The translations under genes were made by a program, and so were the position numbers. This document shows, in pieces, positions 42,606-51,196 of a DNA stretch of 64,000 nt. Where the stretch lies: assembly GCF_001277295.1 (NCBI RefSeq), contig NZ_CP011456.1:930001-994000 (forward strand). Direction: 5' to 3'. Below the pieces are notes generated by a model, which saw only the letters and a program-made list of their open reading frames with translations, was not told the DNA's origin and searched no databases. Position 1 is the first letter of the stretch. The number at the start of each line of letters is the position of its first letter. This DNA is from Anabaena sp. WA102 (GTDB lineage Bacteria; Cyanobacteriota; Cyanobacteriia; Cyanobacteriales; Nostocaceae).

Positions 42606-43483
42606 TATCTAAGCAATTCCTTTTTTGCTGTTAAAAGATGTTCCCAAGTTGAAAAACCTTTTTCAAAAAGTTCTAAAACTTTTTTTTGAATCAAACTTTC
42701 TTCCATTCTCTGACATAAATAATCAATGTAAATTTCCTTGTAAAAAGTCTTTACATCTCCCGCAGTTAAATTTCTTTCTTGATAAAAATTATATAGTTTA
42801 TTTATAATTTCTACAGAAGGAAAATATTTAATTGTACTACCTAAATCCTTTAGATATTTTTCAAAAGAATATAAATCTAATTTAGGTTGCATCTCTTTTT
42901 TTAAAGAGAATCTTCTGAAAACTGCGGTATCAATTAACTCTGGAACATTGGTAATTCCAAAGATCAAAAGTTTGTTATCTTTACTAGGATGAAGTTGGTC
43001 TAATTCAAGCATGAATGTTGTCATAGCCCTTCTAATAGCATCATGTTCTTGAGTTCTACTTCTACTCATACAGAAAGTGTCTAACTCATCTAATAACAAA
43101 AATACAGAAGAACCATTTTTGCATTTACTTTTTAGATCATCAAAAATATCCTCCAAATTACGCGAAGATTGACCTAAAGATGGATCAAGCATTCTCCCTA
43201 CATCAAGAGAATAGAAGTTAATTTCATTGGTAACTTCTTGTTTTAATTTATAAAACAATGAATAACATAGTGTTGTTTTACCAGTATTAGGAACACCATA
43301 AAGCAATACTGATGGAGTTAAATCATAATGACTAAAATCGTCAATTTGACTTTCATCTGCTGTTAAACATATTTTACAAAATTTAAAAAGATACTCAAAT
43401 AAATCATCTATTCCAAAGAGTTTCTGATGATTTATTCTTTGTTCAATTTCGGCAGATGTTAATTGCTTTAATCCGTTACTCAT
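42605..43483 (-). CDS. AAA+ ATPase, first gene of a four-gene operon
   Basis: A 292-residue AAA+ ATPase with Walker A LLYGVPNTGKTTLCYSLFYK, Walker B SVFLLLDELDTFCMSRSRT, a sensor-1 region LIFGITNVPELIDTAVFRRF including the arginine-finger-like RRF, and a C-terminal helical lid (ERNLTAGDVKTFYKEIY). It is closest in pattern to the FtsH/CDC48-type classical clade, but without protease or N domains. An N-terminal helical stretch (LKQLTSAEIEQRINHQKLFG) precedes it. Three small unknown genes follow with overlapping ends. It may be an accessory or defence-type system, or a remodeller for a small complex. Confidence 0.8.
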   Translation of the reverse strand: MSNGLKQLTSAEIEQRINHQKLFGIDDLFEYLFKFCKICLTADESQIDDFSHYDLTPSVLLYGVPNTGKTTLCYSLFYKLKQEVTNEINFYSLDVGRMLDPSLGQSSRNLEDIFDDLKSKCKNGSSVFLLLDELDTFCMSRSRTQEHDAIRRAMTTFMLELDQLHPSKDNKLLIFGITNVPELIDTAVFRRFSLKKEMQPKLDLYSFEKYLKDLGSTIKYFPSVEIINKLYNFYQERNLTAGDVKTFYKEIYIDYLCQRMEESLIQKKVLELFEKGFSTWEHLLTAKKELLR

Positions 43484-43680
43484 TAGAGAGAAAGCTTCAA
43501 AACTTAACTAGAAACATTATACATAATTACAATACATCCAATTTTGAAATTAATTAAATTTTAATATTTCTTATATTACTCAAAAAACTGATGATAGATC
43601 AAATTCGTTTATCAGTAACTCCTGTAACATATCCTTTACAATAAAATAAAGAAAGACATTACAGGAGAAAAATTTAAACC

Positions 43681-46311
43681 ATGCTACAAGAATATCGTCA
43701 ACAGGTTGCAGAACGCGCTCAACTGGGTATTCCTCCCTTACCGTTAGATGCAGTACAAACATCAGCATTGTGTGAATTACTGAAAAATCCCCCGACAGGC
43801 GAAGAAGAGTTATTATTAAATTTATTACGCGATCGCATTCCCCCCGGAGTAGATCAAGCTGCTTATGTAAAAGCTGGATTTCTGACTGCGATCGCTAAAA
43901 AAGAAATTACCAGTCCTTTGGTTTCACCAGTTGACGCAGTAGAATTACTGGGAACAATGATTGGTGGTTACAATGTCCAATCCTTAATTGATTTACTCCA
44001 AGTTTCCAGTACCTCTGTATCAACAGCTTCAGAAACACCCTTGGTAATGGGAGGAGAAGGAAGAGAACAAATCGCCGCTTATGCAGCTAACGCCCTCAGC
44101 AAAATTATGTTGGTGTATGATGCTTTCCATGATGTTTTGGAATTGTCAAAAACCAACCCCTACGCCAAACAAGTGATAAACTCTTGGGCAGAAGCAGAAT
44201 GGTTTACTTCCCGTCCCACATTACCAGAATTTATCACCGTTACCGTTTTCAAAGTTCCTGGGGAAACCAACACCGACGACTTATCACCCGCAACCCACGC
44301 TACAACCAGACCAGATATTCCATTACACGCATTGGCGATGTTAGAAACCCGTCAACCGGGAAGTTTAGAAACCATTGCAGAGTTAAAGAAAAAAGGACAT
44401 CCTGTAGCTTACGTTGGTGATGTCGTGGGTACAGGTTCTTCTCGCAAGTCTGCAATCAATTCCGTATTATGGCATTTGGGTAATGATATTCCCTTTGTAC
44501 CAAACAAACGGGCTGGGGGTTATATTTTAGGAAGTGCGATCGCGCCTATCTTTTTTAACACAGCCGAAGATGCCGGTGCATTACCCATTCAATGCGATGT
44601 CAGCAAAATGGAAACCGGTGACGTAATTACCATTTATCCCTATAAAGGAACTATTCTCAATGCCGCAGGAGAAGTAATTTCCACCTTCAGCCTCAAACCT
44701 GACACCATTCTAGACGAAGTTCGCGCCGGTGGACGCATTCCCCTACTAATTGGACGGACTCTCACCGACAAAACCCGTCAAGCATTAGGTTTAAAACCCA
44801 GCGATTTATTTATCCGCCCCCAATCCCCCACCGACACCGGCAAAGGCTTCACATTGGCTCAGAAAATGGTCGGTAAAGCCGCTGGTTTGCCAGGAGTACG
44901 TCCGGGGACATCTTGCGAACCAATCATGACTACAGTGGGTTCTCAGGACACTACAGGACCAATGACCAGAGACGAATTGAAAGAACTGGCTTGTTTAGGC
45001 TTCAGTGCAGACTTGGTAATGCAGAGTTTCTGTCACACAGCCGCATATCCCAAACCTGTGGATATTAAAACCCATCAGGAATTACCAGACTTCATTTCCT
45101 CCCGTGGTGGTGTAGCTTTGCGTCCTGGTGATGGTATCATTCACTCCTGGTTAAACCGGATGTTGTTACCCGACACAGTGGGAACAGGTGGAGATTCCCA
45201 TACTCGCTTCCCCTTGGGTATATCTTTCCCTGCTGGTTCTGGGTTAGTTGCGTTTGCTGGTGCTTTGGGTGTAATGCCTTTAGATATGCCAGAATCAGTA
45301 TTAGTCCGGTTTACAGGAGAATTGCAACCAGGAATAACGCTGAGGGATGTTGTGAATGCAATTCCTTATGTGGCTATGCAAAAAGGTTTGTTAACTGTGG
45401 AGAAGCAGAACAAGAAAAATGTTTTCTCTGGCAAGATTTTGGAAATTGAAGGTTTACCAAATTTGAAAGTTGAACAAGCTTTTGAATTAACCGACGCTTC
45501 CGCAGAACGTTCTTGTGCTGGTTGTACAATTAAATTAAGCGAAGAAACAATTGCGGAATATTTACGTTCCAATATTGCCCTTTTAACTAATATGGTAGCA
45601 CGGGGTTATAGTGATGCCAGAACTATTATGCGCCGGGTGGCAAAAATGCAAGAATGGTTAGATCATCCAGTATTATTATCTGCTGACCCTGATGCTGAAT
45701 ATGCAGAAATAATTGAGATTGATTTAAGCCAAATCACAGAACCAATTGTTGCTGCTCCTAATGACCCTGATAATGTTAAGTTATTATCGGCAGTTGCCAA
45801 TGATCCTGTACAAGAAGTTTTTGTGGGTTCTTGTATGACAAATATCGGACATTATCGAGCAACAGCCAAGGTTTTAGAAGGTGCTGGTGAGGTGAAAGCG
45901 CGGTTATGGATTGCACCACCTACAAGAATGGATGAACATCAATTAAAAGTAGAAGGTGTGTATGATGTTTTTGTAGGTGCGAATGCGAGAACTGAGATTC
46001 CTGGATGCAGTTTATGTATGGGAAATCAGGCGCGAGTTGATGATAATACAACGGTGTTTTCTACCTCGACTCGTAACTTCAATAATCGCATGGGTAAAGG
46101 CGCTCAAGTGTATTTAGGTTCGGCGGAATTAGCAGCGGTTTGTGCATTATTGGGAAGGCTTCCTAATGTGCAGGAATATTTGGATATTGTCGCTGAAAGA
46201 ATTCATCCTTTTGCTGATGATTTGTATCGCTATTTGAACTTTGATCAAATTGTTGGTTTTGAGAATGAAGGGAGGGTGATTAGTAAGGAGGAACAGGCGG
46301 CTTTGGTATAA
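43681..46311 (+). CDS. acnB: Aconitate hydratase B
   Basis: An 876-residue bifunctional aconitase/2-methylisocitrate dehydratase of the AcnB type, converting citrate to isocitrate in the cyanobacterial TCA pathway toward 2-oxoglutarate. The helical HEAT-like N-terminal domain (LQEYRQQVAERAQLGIPPLP) is followed by the swivel domain (TNTDDLSPATHATTRPDIPL) and the Fe-S domains. Cluster cysteines are visible in SCAGCTIKL and GCSLCMGNQARV, and substrate-binding parts in GGDSHTRFPLGISFPAGSG. AGGAG lies 13 bases upstream of the ATG. The 3' end is partly repeated at 47562-47687. Confidence 0.96.
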   Translation: MLQEYRQQVAERAQLGIPPLPLDAVQTSALCELLKNPPTGEEELLLNLLRDRIPPGVDQAAYVKAGFLTAIAKKEITSPLVSPVDAVELLGTMIGGYNVQSLIDLLQVSSTSVSTASETPLVMGGEGREQIAAYAANALSKIMLVYDAFHDVLELSKTNPYAKQVINSWAEAEWFTSRPTLPEFITVTVFKVPGETNTDDLSPATHATTRPDIPLHALAMLETRQPGSLETIAELKKKGHPVAYVGDVVGTGSSRKSAINSVLWHLGNDIPFVPNKRAGGYILGSAIAPIFFNTAEDAGALPIQCDVSKMETGDVITIYPYKGTILNAAGEVISTFSLKPDTILDEVRAGGRIPLLIGRTLTDKTRQALGLKPSDLFIRPQSPTDTGKGFTLAQKMVGKAAGLPGVRPGTSCEPIMTTVGSQDTTGPMTRDELKELACLGFSADLVMQSFCHTAAYPKPVDIKTHQELPDFISSRGGVALRPGDGIIHSWLNRMLLPDTVGTGGDSHTRFPLGISFPAGSGLVAFAGALGVMPLDMPESVLVRFTGELQPGITLRDVVNAIPYVAMQKGLLTVEKQNKKNVFSGKILEIEGLPNLKVEQAFELTDASAERSCAGCTIKLSEETIAEYLRSNIALLTNMVARGYSDARTIMRRVAKMQEWLDHPVLLSADPDAEYAEIIEIDLSQITEPIVAAPNDPDNVKLLSAVANDPVQEVFVGSCMTNIGHYRATAKVLEGAGEVKARLWIAPPTRMDEHQLKVEGVYDVFVGANARTEIPGCSLCMGNQARVDDNTTVFSTSTRNFNNRMGKGAQVYLGSAELAAVCALLGRLPNVQEYLDIVAERIHPFADDLYRYLNFDQIVGFENEGRVISKEEQAALV

Positions 46312-46370
46312 TTTAGGTTAGGGTGAGTCTTGATGGCTCACCTGAATGTTATAATTTATATTTTATGGGG
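46240..46370 (+). repeat. Direct repeat of the acnB 3' end, copy 1 (in acnB)
   Basis: From TTTGATCAAATTGTTGGTTT in acnB, through its stop codon, to CACCTGAATGTTATAAT and GGGG just inside the next gene. The partner is 47562-47687 (same start, ATAATTTAGGTTAGGGTG in the middle, same CACCTGAATGTTATAAT). The 1.2-kb segment between them carries small toxin-antitoxin-like genes. Confidence 0.85.
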
Positions 46371-46553
46371 AAGAGTCATTTTAAGAAAGCAATATCATCT
46401 TTGGAATCTCGTATTGCTGAACACAAAGAAAAAATCAGGCTAGAATTAGAGAAGGATTTTCCAGATCCGGGTTTGATTAATCATTGGGAAAAGGAAATCA
46501 TAGCTTTTGAACAAGGGATAAAACAAGCGTTAAAAAGATTGGGGAAAAACTAA
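46365..46553 (+). CDS. Small basic coiled protein, unknown
   Basis: 62 residues from ATG 46365 (MGKSHFKKAISSLESRIAEH). It is strongly helical and charged (HKEKIRLELEKDFPDPGLIN, then HWEKEIIAFEQGIKQALKRL). The alternative GTG at 46323 would add 14 residues encoded by the acnB-linked direct repeat and is less likely. Its stop overlaps the next start (TAATG). It is probably part of a mobile small-gene cassette. Confidence 0.6.
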   Translation: MGKSHFKKAISSLESRIAEHKEKIRLELEKDFPDPGLINHWEKEIIAFEQGIKQALKRLGKN

Positions 46554-46801
46554 TGACACTCGCAAAACTAAAAATTACCAGTGAAAACTCAACGCTTAAT
46601 CAGTTACTAATGGAATTACAGGAAGAATGCCAAAATGTGATTTCTCTGGTTAATCAATTACAACTTTCTGAGTTAAGCGATCGCCAAAAGGGTAAAATTC
46701 TCTCAGAATTGCTGGTAGCTTCTATTCATTTGCATTCCCATTGTGATGAAGATTGGCAAAATTTAATTTCCGATGAGTTGGAAACTTTAGCAGATGATTA
46801 A
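46553..46801 (+). CDS. Small acidic protein, unknown; paralogue at 51197
   Basis: 82 residues (MTLAKLKITSENSTLNQLLM and onwards), helical and acidic, with a His/Cys cluster HLHSHCDEDWQNLISDELE. Its start overlaps the stop of the preceding gene. The copy at 51197 is nearly identical except for a 21-base in-frame insertion after LSELSD; here the uninterrupted site is the HIP1-like GCGATCGCC at 46677-46685. Confidence 0.65.
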   Translation: MTLAKLKITSENSTLNQLLMELQEECQNVISLVNQLQLSELSDRQKGKILSELLVASIHLHSHCDEDWQNLISDELETLADD

Positions 46802-46836
46802 TGGAGAAAATCTTATGAATATAAAGAGGTGTAAAA

Positions 46837-47040
46837 ATGATTGAATTACATCCTGAGTTTTTAACAAAAAATGGTCAAAAACAATTTGCAGTTTTACCTT
46901 ATGAGGAATTTTTGAAGATTACGGAATTGTTAGAAGATTTGGAAGATTTAAGAGATTTACGGGATGCTAAGGAAGAAGAGAAAGATAGTCTTTCCGTATC
47001 TTTAGCTGATGTTAAGAAAATGCTTATACATAATCCATAG
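46837..47040 (+). CDS. Antitoxin-like protein (Phd/YefM-type or similar)
   Basis: 67 residues. The start MIELHPEFLTKNGQKQFAVL, then PYEEFLKITELLEDLEDL, has the pattern of a Phd/YefM-like N-terminal strand-helix unit (F-VLPYEEF) followed by an acidic helical tail (RDAKEEEKDSLSVSLADVKK) that would bind a toxin. No toxin gene of a matching pair follows directly; HicB comes next after ten bases. A truncated copy lies at 51502-51612. Confidence 0.65.
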   Translation: MIELHPEFLTKNGQKQFAVLPYEEFLKITELLEDLEDLRDLRDAKEEEKDSLSVSLADVKKMLIHNP

Positions 47041-47050
47041 GTAAACAAAA

Positions 47051-47317
47051 ATGAACTTTTACACAGTTGTTCTCAGACAAAGTTCCGGTTATTGGGTAGG
47101 TTTGTGTTTAGAAAATGGTATTGTTGGACAGGGAGATACTCAAGAAGATGCAGTTAATAAATTAAAGGAAGCAATAGAATCTTTTGAAGATGTTTATGAA
47201 TCAGAAGATAATATTTATAAATCTCCTATTTCTATAGATGAATTACATGAATTTTTATTAGTTGAGGAAAAAGAAAAACAATCAGAAATCTATGAATTAA
47301 GGAAGGTTTATGCCTAA
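47051..47317 (+). CDS. hicB: HicB-family antitoxin
   Basis: 88 residues with the partial RNase H fold of HicB: FYTVVLRQSSGYWVGLCLEN, then GIVGQGDTQEDAVNKLKEAI and ESFEDVYESED. It neutralises the HicA RNase toxin encoded next; the genes overlap by eight bases, with the antitoxin first. A C-terminal DNA-binding domain is not evident. Confidence 0.85.
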   Translation: MNFYTVVLRQSSGYWVGLCLENGIVGQGDTQEDAVNKLKEAIESFEDVYESEDNIYKSPISIDELHEFLLVEEKEKQSEIYELRKVYA

Positions 47318-47549
47318 AAATATACCTTCTTTAAGACCCAAGGAATTAATTAAGTTATTAGAAAAAGAAGGTTGTAGTTTTTATAGAGAGGGAAAAGGTG
47401 ATCATTGTTTATATACTCGTGAAGTTGAAGGTAAAAGGAGAGTAGTTCCTATAGATATGGGTGCAAGGGAAATGTCTCCAGGTTATGTTTTACGGATTTT
47501 TCGGCAATTTGGTTTTAGTGATGAGGAGATTGAAGGTTTGTTGAGGTAA
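47310..47549 (+). CDS. hicA: HicA-family mRNA interferase toxin
   Basis: 79 residues of the double-stranded-RNA-binding-like HicA fold: RPKELIKLLEKEGCSFYREG, then KGDHCLYTR, where the catalytic His of the G-[SD]-H motif is present, and RRVVPIDMGAREMSPGYVLR, IFRQFGFSDEEIEGLL. It cleaves mRNA when free. It is coupled to hicB. Confidence 0.85.
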   Translation: MPKNIPSLRPKELIKLLEKEGCSFYREGKGDHCLYTREVEGKRRVVPIDMGAREMSPGYVLRIFRQFGFSDEEIEGLLR

Positions 47550-47561
47550 ATCAAGGATATT

Positions 47562-47687
47562 TTTGATCAAATTGTTGGTTTTGAGGATGAAGGGAGGGTG
47601 ATTAGTAAGGAGAAGCGGCTTTGGTATAATTTAGGTTAGGGTGGGCTGGATGGACTCACCTGAATGTTATAATAGTTTATTATCGGG
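47562..47687 (+). repeat. Direct repeat of the acnB 3' end, copy 2
   Basis: Repeats 46240-46370 with about ten changes and a short deletion (AAGGAGAAGCGGC for AAGGAGGAACAGGCGGC). It is followed directly by the xisH start, as copy 1 is by its own small gene. Confidence 0.85.
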
Positions 47688-47694
47688 GTCAACA

Positions 47695-48108
47695 ATGCCA
47701 GCAAAGGATACTTGCCATGATGCGGTCAAAAATGCTTTAATTAAGGATGGTTGGACAATTACGGCTGATCCTTATTATATAATTTATAGAAAATTAAGAC
47801 TTGTTGCGGATCTAGGTGCTGAACGTCCATTATCTGCTCAAAAAGGTGATGAGAAAATAGTGATAGAAGTTAAAAGTTTTCTAAATCCATCATTTATTTA
47901 TGATTTAGAAAGGGCTGTAGGTCAGTATATCATTTACCGTAATTATCTTAAAAGAACTGCACCAGACCATCAGATTTACTTAGCACTTGGTCAACTTGTT
48001 TATAAAGCTAATTTTGACGAAACTATCCAAGTTGTTGTTGATGAAAACCAACTTAAATTAATCATTGTAGATACAGACAAGGAGGTTGTTACCAAATGGA
48101 TAAGTTAG
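47695..48108 (+). CDS. xisH: XisH-family protein
   Basis: 137 residues from ATG 47695 (MPAKDTCHDAVKNALIKDGW); the frame extends 18 residues upstream into the direct repeat. XisH proteins were named from the fdxN excision element of Anabaena and have an endonuclease-like fold: D in ADLGAERPLSAQKGDEKI and ExK in VIEVKSFLNPSFIYDLERAV. They are found in many copies in filamentous cyanobacteria, often with XisI, far from any excision element. The gene overlaps xisI by 13 bases. Confidence 0.88.
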   Translation: MPAKDTCHDAVKNALIKDGWTITADPYYIIYRKLRLVADLGAERPLSAQKGDEKIVIEVKSFLNPSFIYDLERAVGQYIIYRNYLKRTAPDHQIYLALGQLVYKANFDETIQVVVDENQLKLIIVDTDKEVVTKWIS

Positions 48109-48437
48109 AAAATTACCGATTTTTAATCAAAAAAATCTTAACAGAATATCATCAACTTTTTTCTTCTGCATCTCCTGATAATATAGAAATGCTCTTAGCT
48201 TTTGATGAGAAAAGAGATCAATATTTATGGTTTCAAGTTGGTTGGACAACTGAGGAAAGAATTAAGGGAATTTCTGTCCATATTCGTATTAAAAATGAGA
48301 AGATTTACATTGAAGAAGATTGGACTGAGGAAGGAATTGCAACAGAGTTATTACGGGAAGGTGTACCAAAAGAGGATATTGTTTTGGCTTTTCATGATCC
48401 AGAAACTCGTAAGTTGACGGAGTTTGCTGTGGCTTAG
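48096..48437 (+). CDS. xisI: XisI-family protein
   Basis: 113 residues, a typical XisI: MDKLENYRFLIKKILTEYHQ, AFDEKRDQYLWFQVGW, RIKGISVHIRIKNEKIYIEE and DWTEEGIATELLREGVPKED, IVLAFHDPETRKLTEFAVA. XisI partners XisH. The pair behaves like a nuclease/inhibitor module, but its role outside fdxN element excision is not established. Confidence 0.9.
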   Translation: MDKLENYRFLIKKILTEYHQLFSSASPDNIEMLLAFDEKRDQYLWFQVGWTTEERIKGISVHIRIKNEKIYIEEDWTEEGIATELLREGVPKEDIVLAFHDPETRKLTEFAVA

Positions 48438-48612
48438 AGAGGTTTTGAGGGTTTCGGGTGGATGATTGCTGTGGAGAAAATACCTAAGTTTGAAGAAGAT
48501 TTGGTATAGTATAATGGTATGGTTGGTTTTAGATAAGTAACTTTGAGCTTCAAGCCATTAACATATCAAAGTTGAATTTTAACCGTTCTTTAAATATTAA
48601 GGTATTGTATTT

Positions 48613-50592
48613 ATGTCACAACTTGCTCCATTTAACCCTCTAGAAAATAATGACTCTAGTTTAAACTCCATAGCAGTTAAAAAATTAATACATAATCTTT
48701 TAACCTCTTATAATGGTTGGTATGATCCTTTTTGTGAAGCTATTCAAAATGCACTAGATTCTATTGAGGCAAGAATTAAATTAGAGGATGGAAAGTATAA
48801 ACCTTCTATTTGGGTGACAATTGATTTAAAAAATAATTGTTTAATGGTAACTGATAATGGAATTGGATTAGATGAAAAAAACTTTAAAACTTTTTTACAG
48901 CCTAATGTAACTTTAAAAGATAAAGGATATAGAGGTCATAAAGGGGTAGGTGCAACATATTTAGCCTATAGTTTTAATTATGTTCAAATATGTAGTAAAA
49001 CTTCTGATTTTAAAATAATTGCTAGAATGGAAAATGCAAAAAAATGGGTTGATGATCCCAATATAAAGCAATTTCCTAAGATGATTATTGATCATGATCC
49101 TCAAGATACTAATTTTAATAGTATTGATAAGGGAGTTTCTATTTGTATTAAGTGTGATAAAGAAACTTTCCCTCGTGATTTGAGTTGGCTACAGGTAAAA
49201 GATGCTGAGACTTGGCTAAATATTTTGCGTCTAAAAACTGGGTTAGGTGCTATTAAGAAAAAAGATAATATCGAAGTATTTGTTGAAGTAATTGATAAAG
49301 ATGGACAGAATAATCATCATCAAAAAAAAGGTATAGAATATTTATGGATTCATGATTTACCTCTTCAAATAAAAAATACTCGATTATCTCATATAAAAGA
49401 GAAAAAAGATAGTTTGCATAGAAAATATAAAGATTTCAAAGATTTAAAGCTTTATCCTAGTAAATTAAAAGATTTAGATATAATTTATGATTTTCATGAC
49501 TCTAAGATATTAATACAATTAATCGAGAATACAGACTTATCATACTTAAAAGATGATGAATTGAAAAATTCACTGTTAGATATTTGTAGGCAATACGAAC
49601 CTTACATTTACTGTTGCTATTCTTATTCTGAAACTTTTTGGGAGCAATTAAATAATGGTTTAAACATAAGAAGTACAGCAAAAATGTTTAAAAGTGGCAT
49701 TCAACTAGCAGCCGATAATATGCCACAAGGAGAAATACGTCCTATAGATTACAAATCTGTAAATGCCGACAGGACATATATTGTAATTCATTTTGATAAT
49801 TGTGAAGTTGATATAGGTCGTAAATCTTTTTCAAAAGAGTTAGAAGATTTTGCTCAAGAAATCGCTAAAATACTTGTTATTGATTATTCTCAATACCGCC
49901 AATTTTCAAAAAGTCCTACTGGACAAAAAGACAATCGCCAAAGCCCAGAATTAGTTGATAGATGGAAGGATAGATATAAAAAATATGCAGAAAAAAACCC
50001 TCTAAATTTATCAATCTATAATATTCCGATTATATGTAAACCAGCAAGAGAACAAGAAGTAGTTGCTTTGTTTAATCAGTTACTTGGAGCAAAAGTAATT
50101 TGCGGAATTGAGATTATGTCAACCGATCAGATTTTCATCTATGATTGTTTATTTCAACACAAAATAGAGCCTTCAGAAATATATATATATGATGAAAAAA
50201 AGAATCCACTTGGGCTTTTCAAGGACGAAATCATAATTCAGTATAAGAAGTTCGGTTTTCCTTTTTGTTCTTATTCACCAAAAGTTTTAGAATATAAATT
50301 TTCAATTGATGGATTAATTGAAGACTTAAAGCATGGAGAAAAAAATTCTAATGATATTGATATGTTAGTAGTATGGGAAACAGGAAATAAGTGGAAAAAC
50401 AATTATTATATTGCTTCATGTTTAGATAAGGATAATATTTATCTTCGCCCTTATCATGGTGTAACACATATCATGTATAATCGTTATACAAATGAACACG
50501 AAATGAATTTAATAGTTATTGAAGAACTGATTGATTTTCTAAATAATCCTGAAGAAGAGGAAGAAAGACAAAAACAAAAATATGAAGGATAG
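48613..50592 (+). CDS. GHKL (HSP90-like) ATPase, possible defence protein
   Basis: A 659-residue protein. The N-terminal GHKL ATPase domain is clear: N-box CEAIQNALDSIEARIK (about 38-54), G1 box VTDNGIGLDEKNF and G2-type loop GYRGHKGVGATYLAYSFNY. This fits the MORC/HSP90-like ATPases seen in restriction and phage-defence genes. The middle is an S5-like transducer (ADRTYIVIHFDNCEVDIGRK). The C-terminal third (QEVVALFNQLLGAKVICGIE, VLEYKFSIDGLIEDLKHG, NDIDMLVVWETGNKWK) has acidic and ELK/EYK-type strands that could be a nuclease-like or Sm-like effector; this is uncertain. Codon use is very AT-rich, suggesting transfer. It is transcribed alone. Confidence 0.75.
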   Translation: MSQLAPFNPLENNDSSLNSIAVKKLIHNLLTSYNGWYDPFCEAIQNALDSIEARIKLEDGKYKPSIWVTIDLKNNCLMVTDNGIGLDEKNFKTFLQPNVTLKDKGYRGHKGVGATYLAYSFNYVQICSKTSDFKIIARMENAKKWVDDPNIKQFPKMIIDHDPQDTNFNSIDKGVSICIKCDKETFPRDLSWLQVKDAETWLNILRLKTGLGAIKKKDNIEVFVEVIDKDGQNNHHQKKGIEYLWIHDLPLQIKNTRLSHIKEKKDSLHRKYKDFKDLKLYPSKLKDLDIIYDFHDSKILIQLIENTDLSYLKDDELKNSLLDICRQYEPYIYCCYSYSETFWEQLNNGLNIRSTAKMFKSGIQLAADNMPQGEIRPIDYKSVNADRTYIVIHFDNCEVDIGRKSFSKELEDFAQEIAKILVIDYSQYRQFSKSPTGQKDNRQSPELVDRWKDRYKKYAEKNPLNLSIYNIPIICKPAREQEVVALFNQLLGAKVICGIEIMSTDQIFIYDCLFQHKIEPSEIYIYDEKKNPLGLFKDEIIIQYKKFGFPFCSYSPKVLEYKFSIDGLIEDLKHGEKNSNDIDMLVVWETGNKWKNNYYIASCLDKDNIYLRPYHGVTHIMYNRYTNEHEMNLIVIEELIDFLNNPEEEEERQKQKYEG

Positions 50593-50639
50593 TTTTTATA
50601 AACCAGGATGTGATCGCTTTTTGGTTATGCGTTGAGAAA

Positions 50640-50758
50640 GCGATCGCATTCCTCCAACATCCCAAACCCACCTAACCCCCCAACCCCCTTCCCTGCAAGG
50701 GAAGAGGGAGAAATCTTGCTCCCCTCTCCTCGCAGGAGAGGGGCTGGGGGAGAGGTCA
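50640..50758 (+). repeat. Dispersed C-rich palindromic repeat
   Basis: Contains GCGATCGC, then CCTAACCCCCCAACCCCCTT, CCCTGCAAGGG, and CTCCTCGCAGGAG-type short palindromes. The same unit is translated inside the caspase-FGE gene at 8731-8817. Confidence 0.85.
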
Positions 50759-50785
50759 AACACAATATAAAAGCACACCCCACAA

Positions 50786-51190
50786 ATGAACAACCAACCA
50801 CCGAAAAAAGACGGACTTCGTAACATAGTCATTGGACAAAAAATAGAACCCGTAAAACTCGAACGCGCCAAAGAAATGCGTCGCCAAATGACACCAGCAG
50901 AAAAAATTCTTTGGGAACATCTTCGCGCCAACCGCTTGCATGGTTTACATTTTCGCCGACAACAAGTTATAGATGGTTTTATAGTAGATTTTTATTGTCA
51001 TGCTGCTAGTTTAGTCATAGAAGTAGATGGAAAAATTCATGAACAACAAATAGAATATGATCTAGAAAGAGATAAAATTTTATCAGCTAGAGGTTTGCGT
51101 TTATTGAGATTTGAAAACGAAGAAATAACAGAGAAAATTGATCAAGTTTTGATGCAAATTTATCAAACTTGTTGTGAAAAGATTGGGTAA
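50786..51190 (+). CDS. DUF559 endonuclease-like protein
   Basis: A 134-residue protein of the Vsr-like DUF559 family: RAKEMRRQMTPAEKILWEHL, RANRLHGLHFRRQQVIDGFI, VDFYCHAASLVIEVDGKIHE, then RDKILSARGLRLLRFENEEI. The DF...E-D-G core resembles very-short-patch repair nucleases. Its targets are unknown. The downstream small gene starts six bases after the stop. Confidence 0.88.
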   Translation: MNNQPPKKDGLRNIVIGQKIEPVKLERAKEMRRQMTPAEKILWEHLRANRLHGLHFRRQQVIDGFIVDFYCHAASLVIEVDGKIHEQQIEYDLERDKILSARGLRLLRFENEEITEKIDQVLMQIYQTCCEKIG

Positions 51191-51196
51191 AAACTA

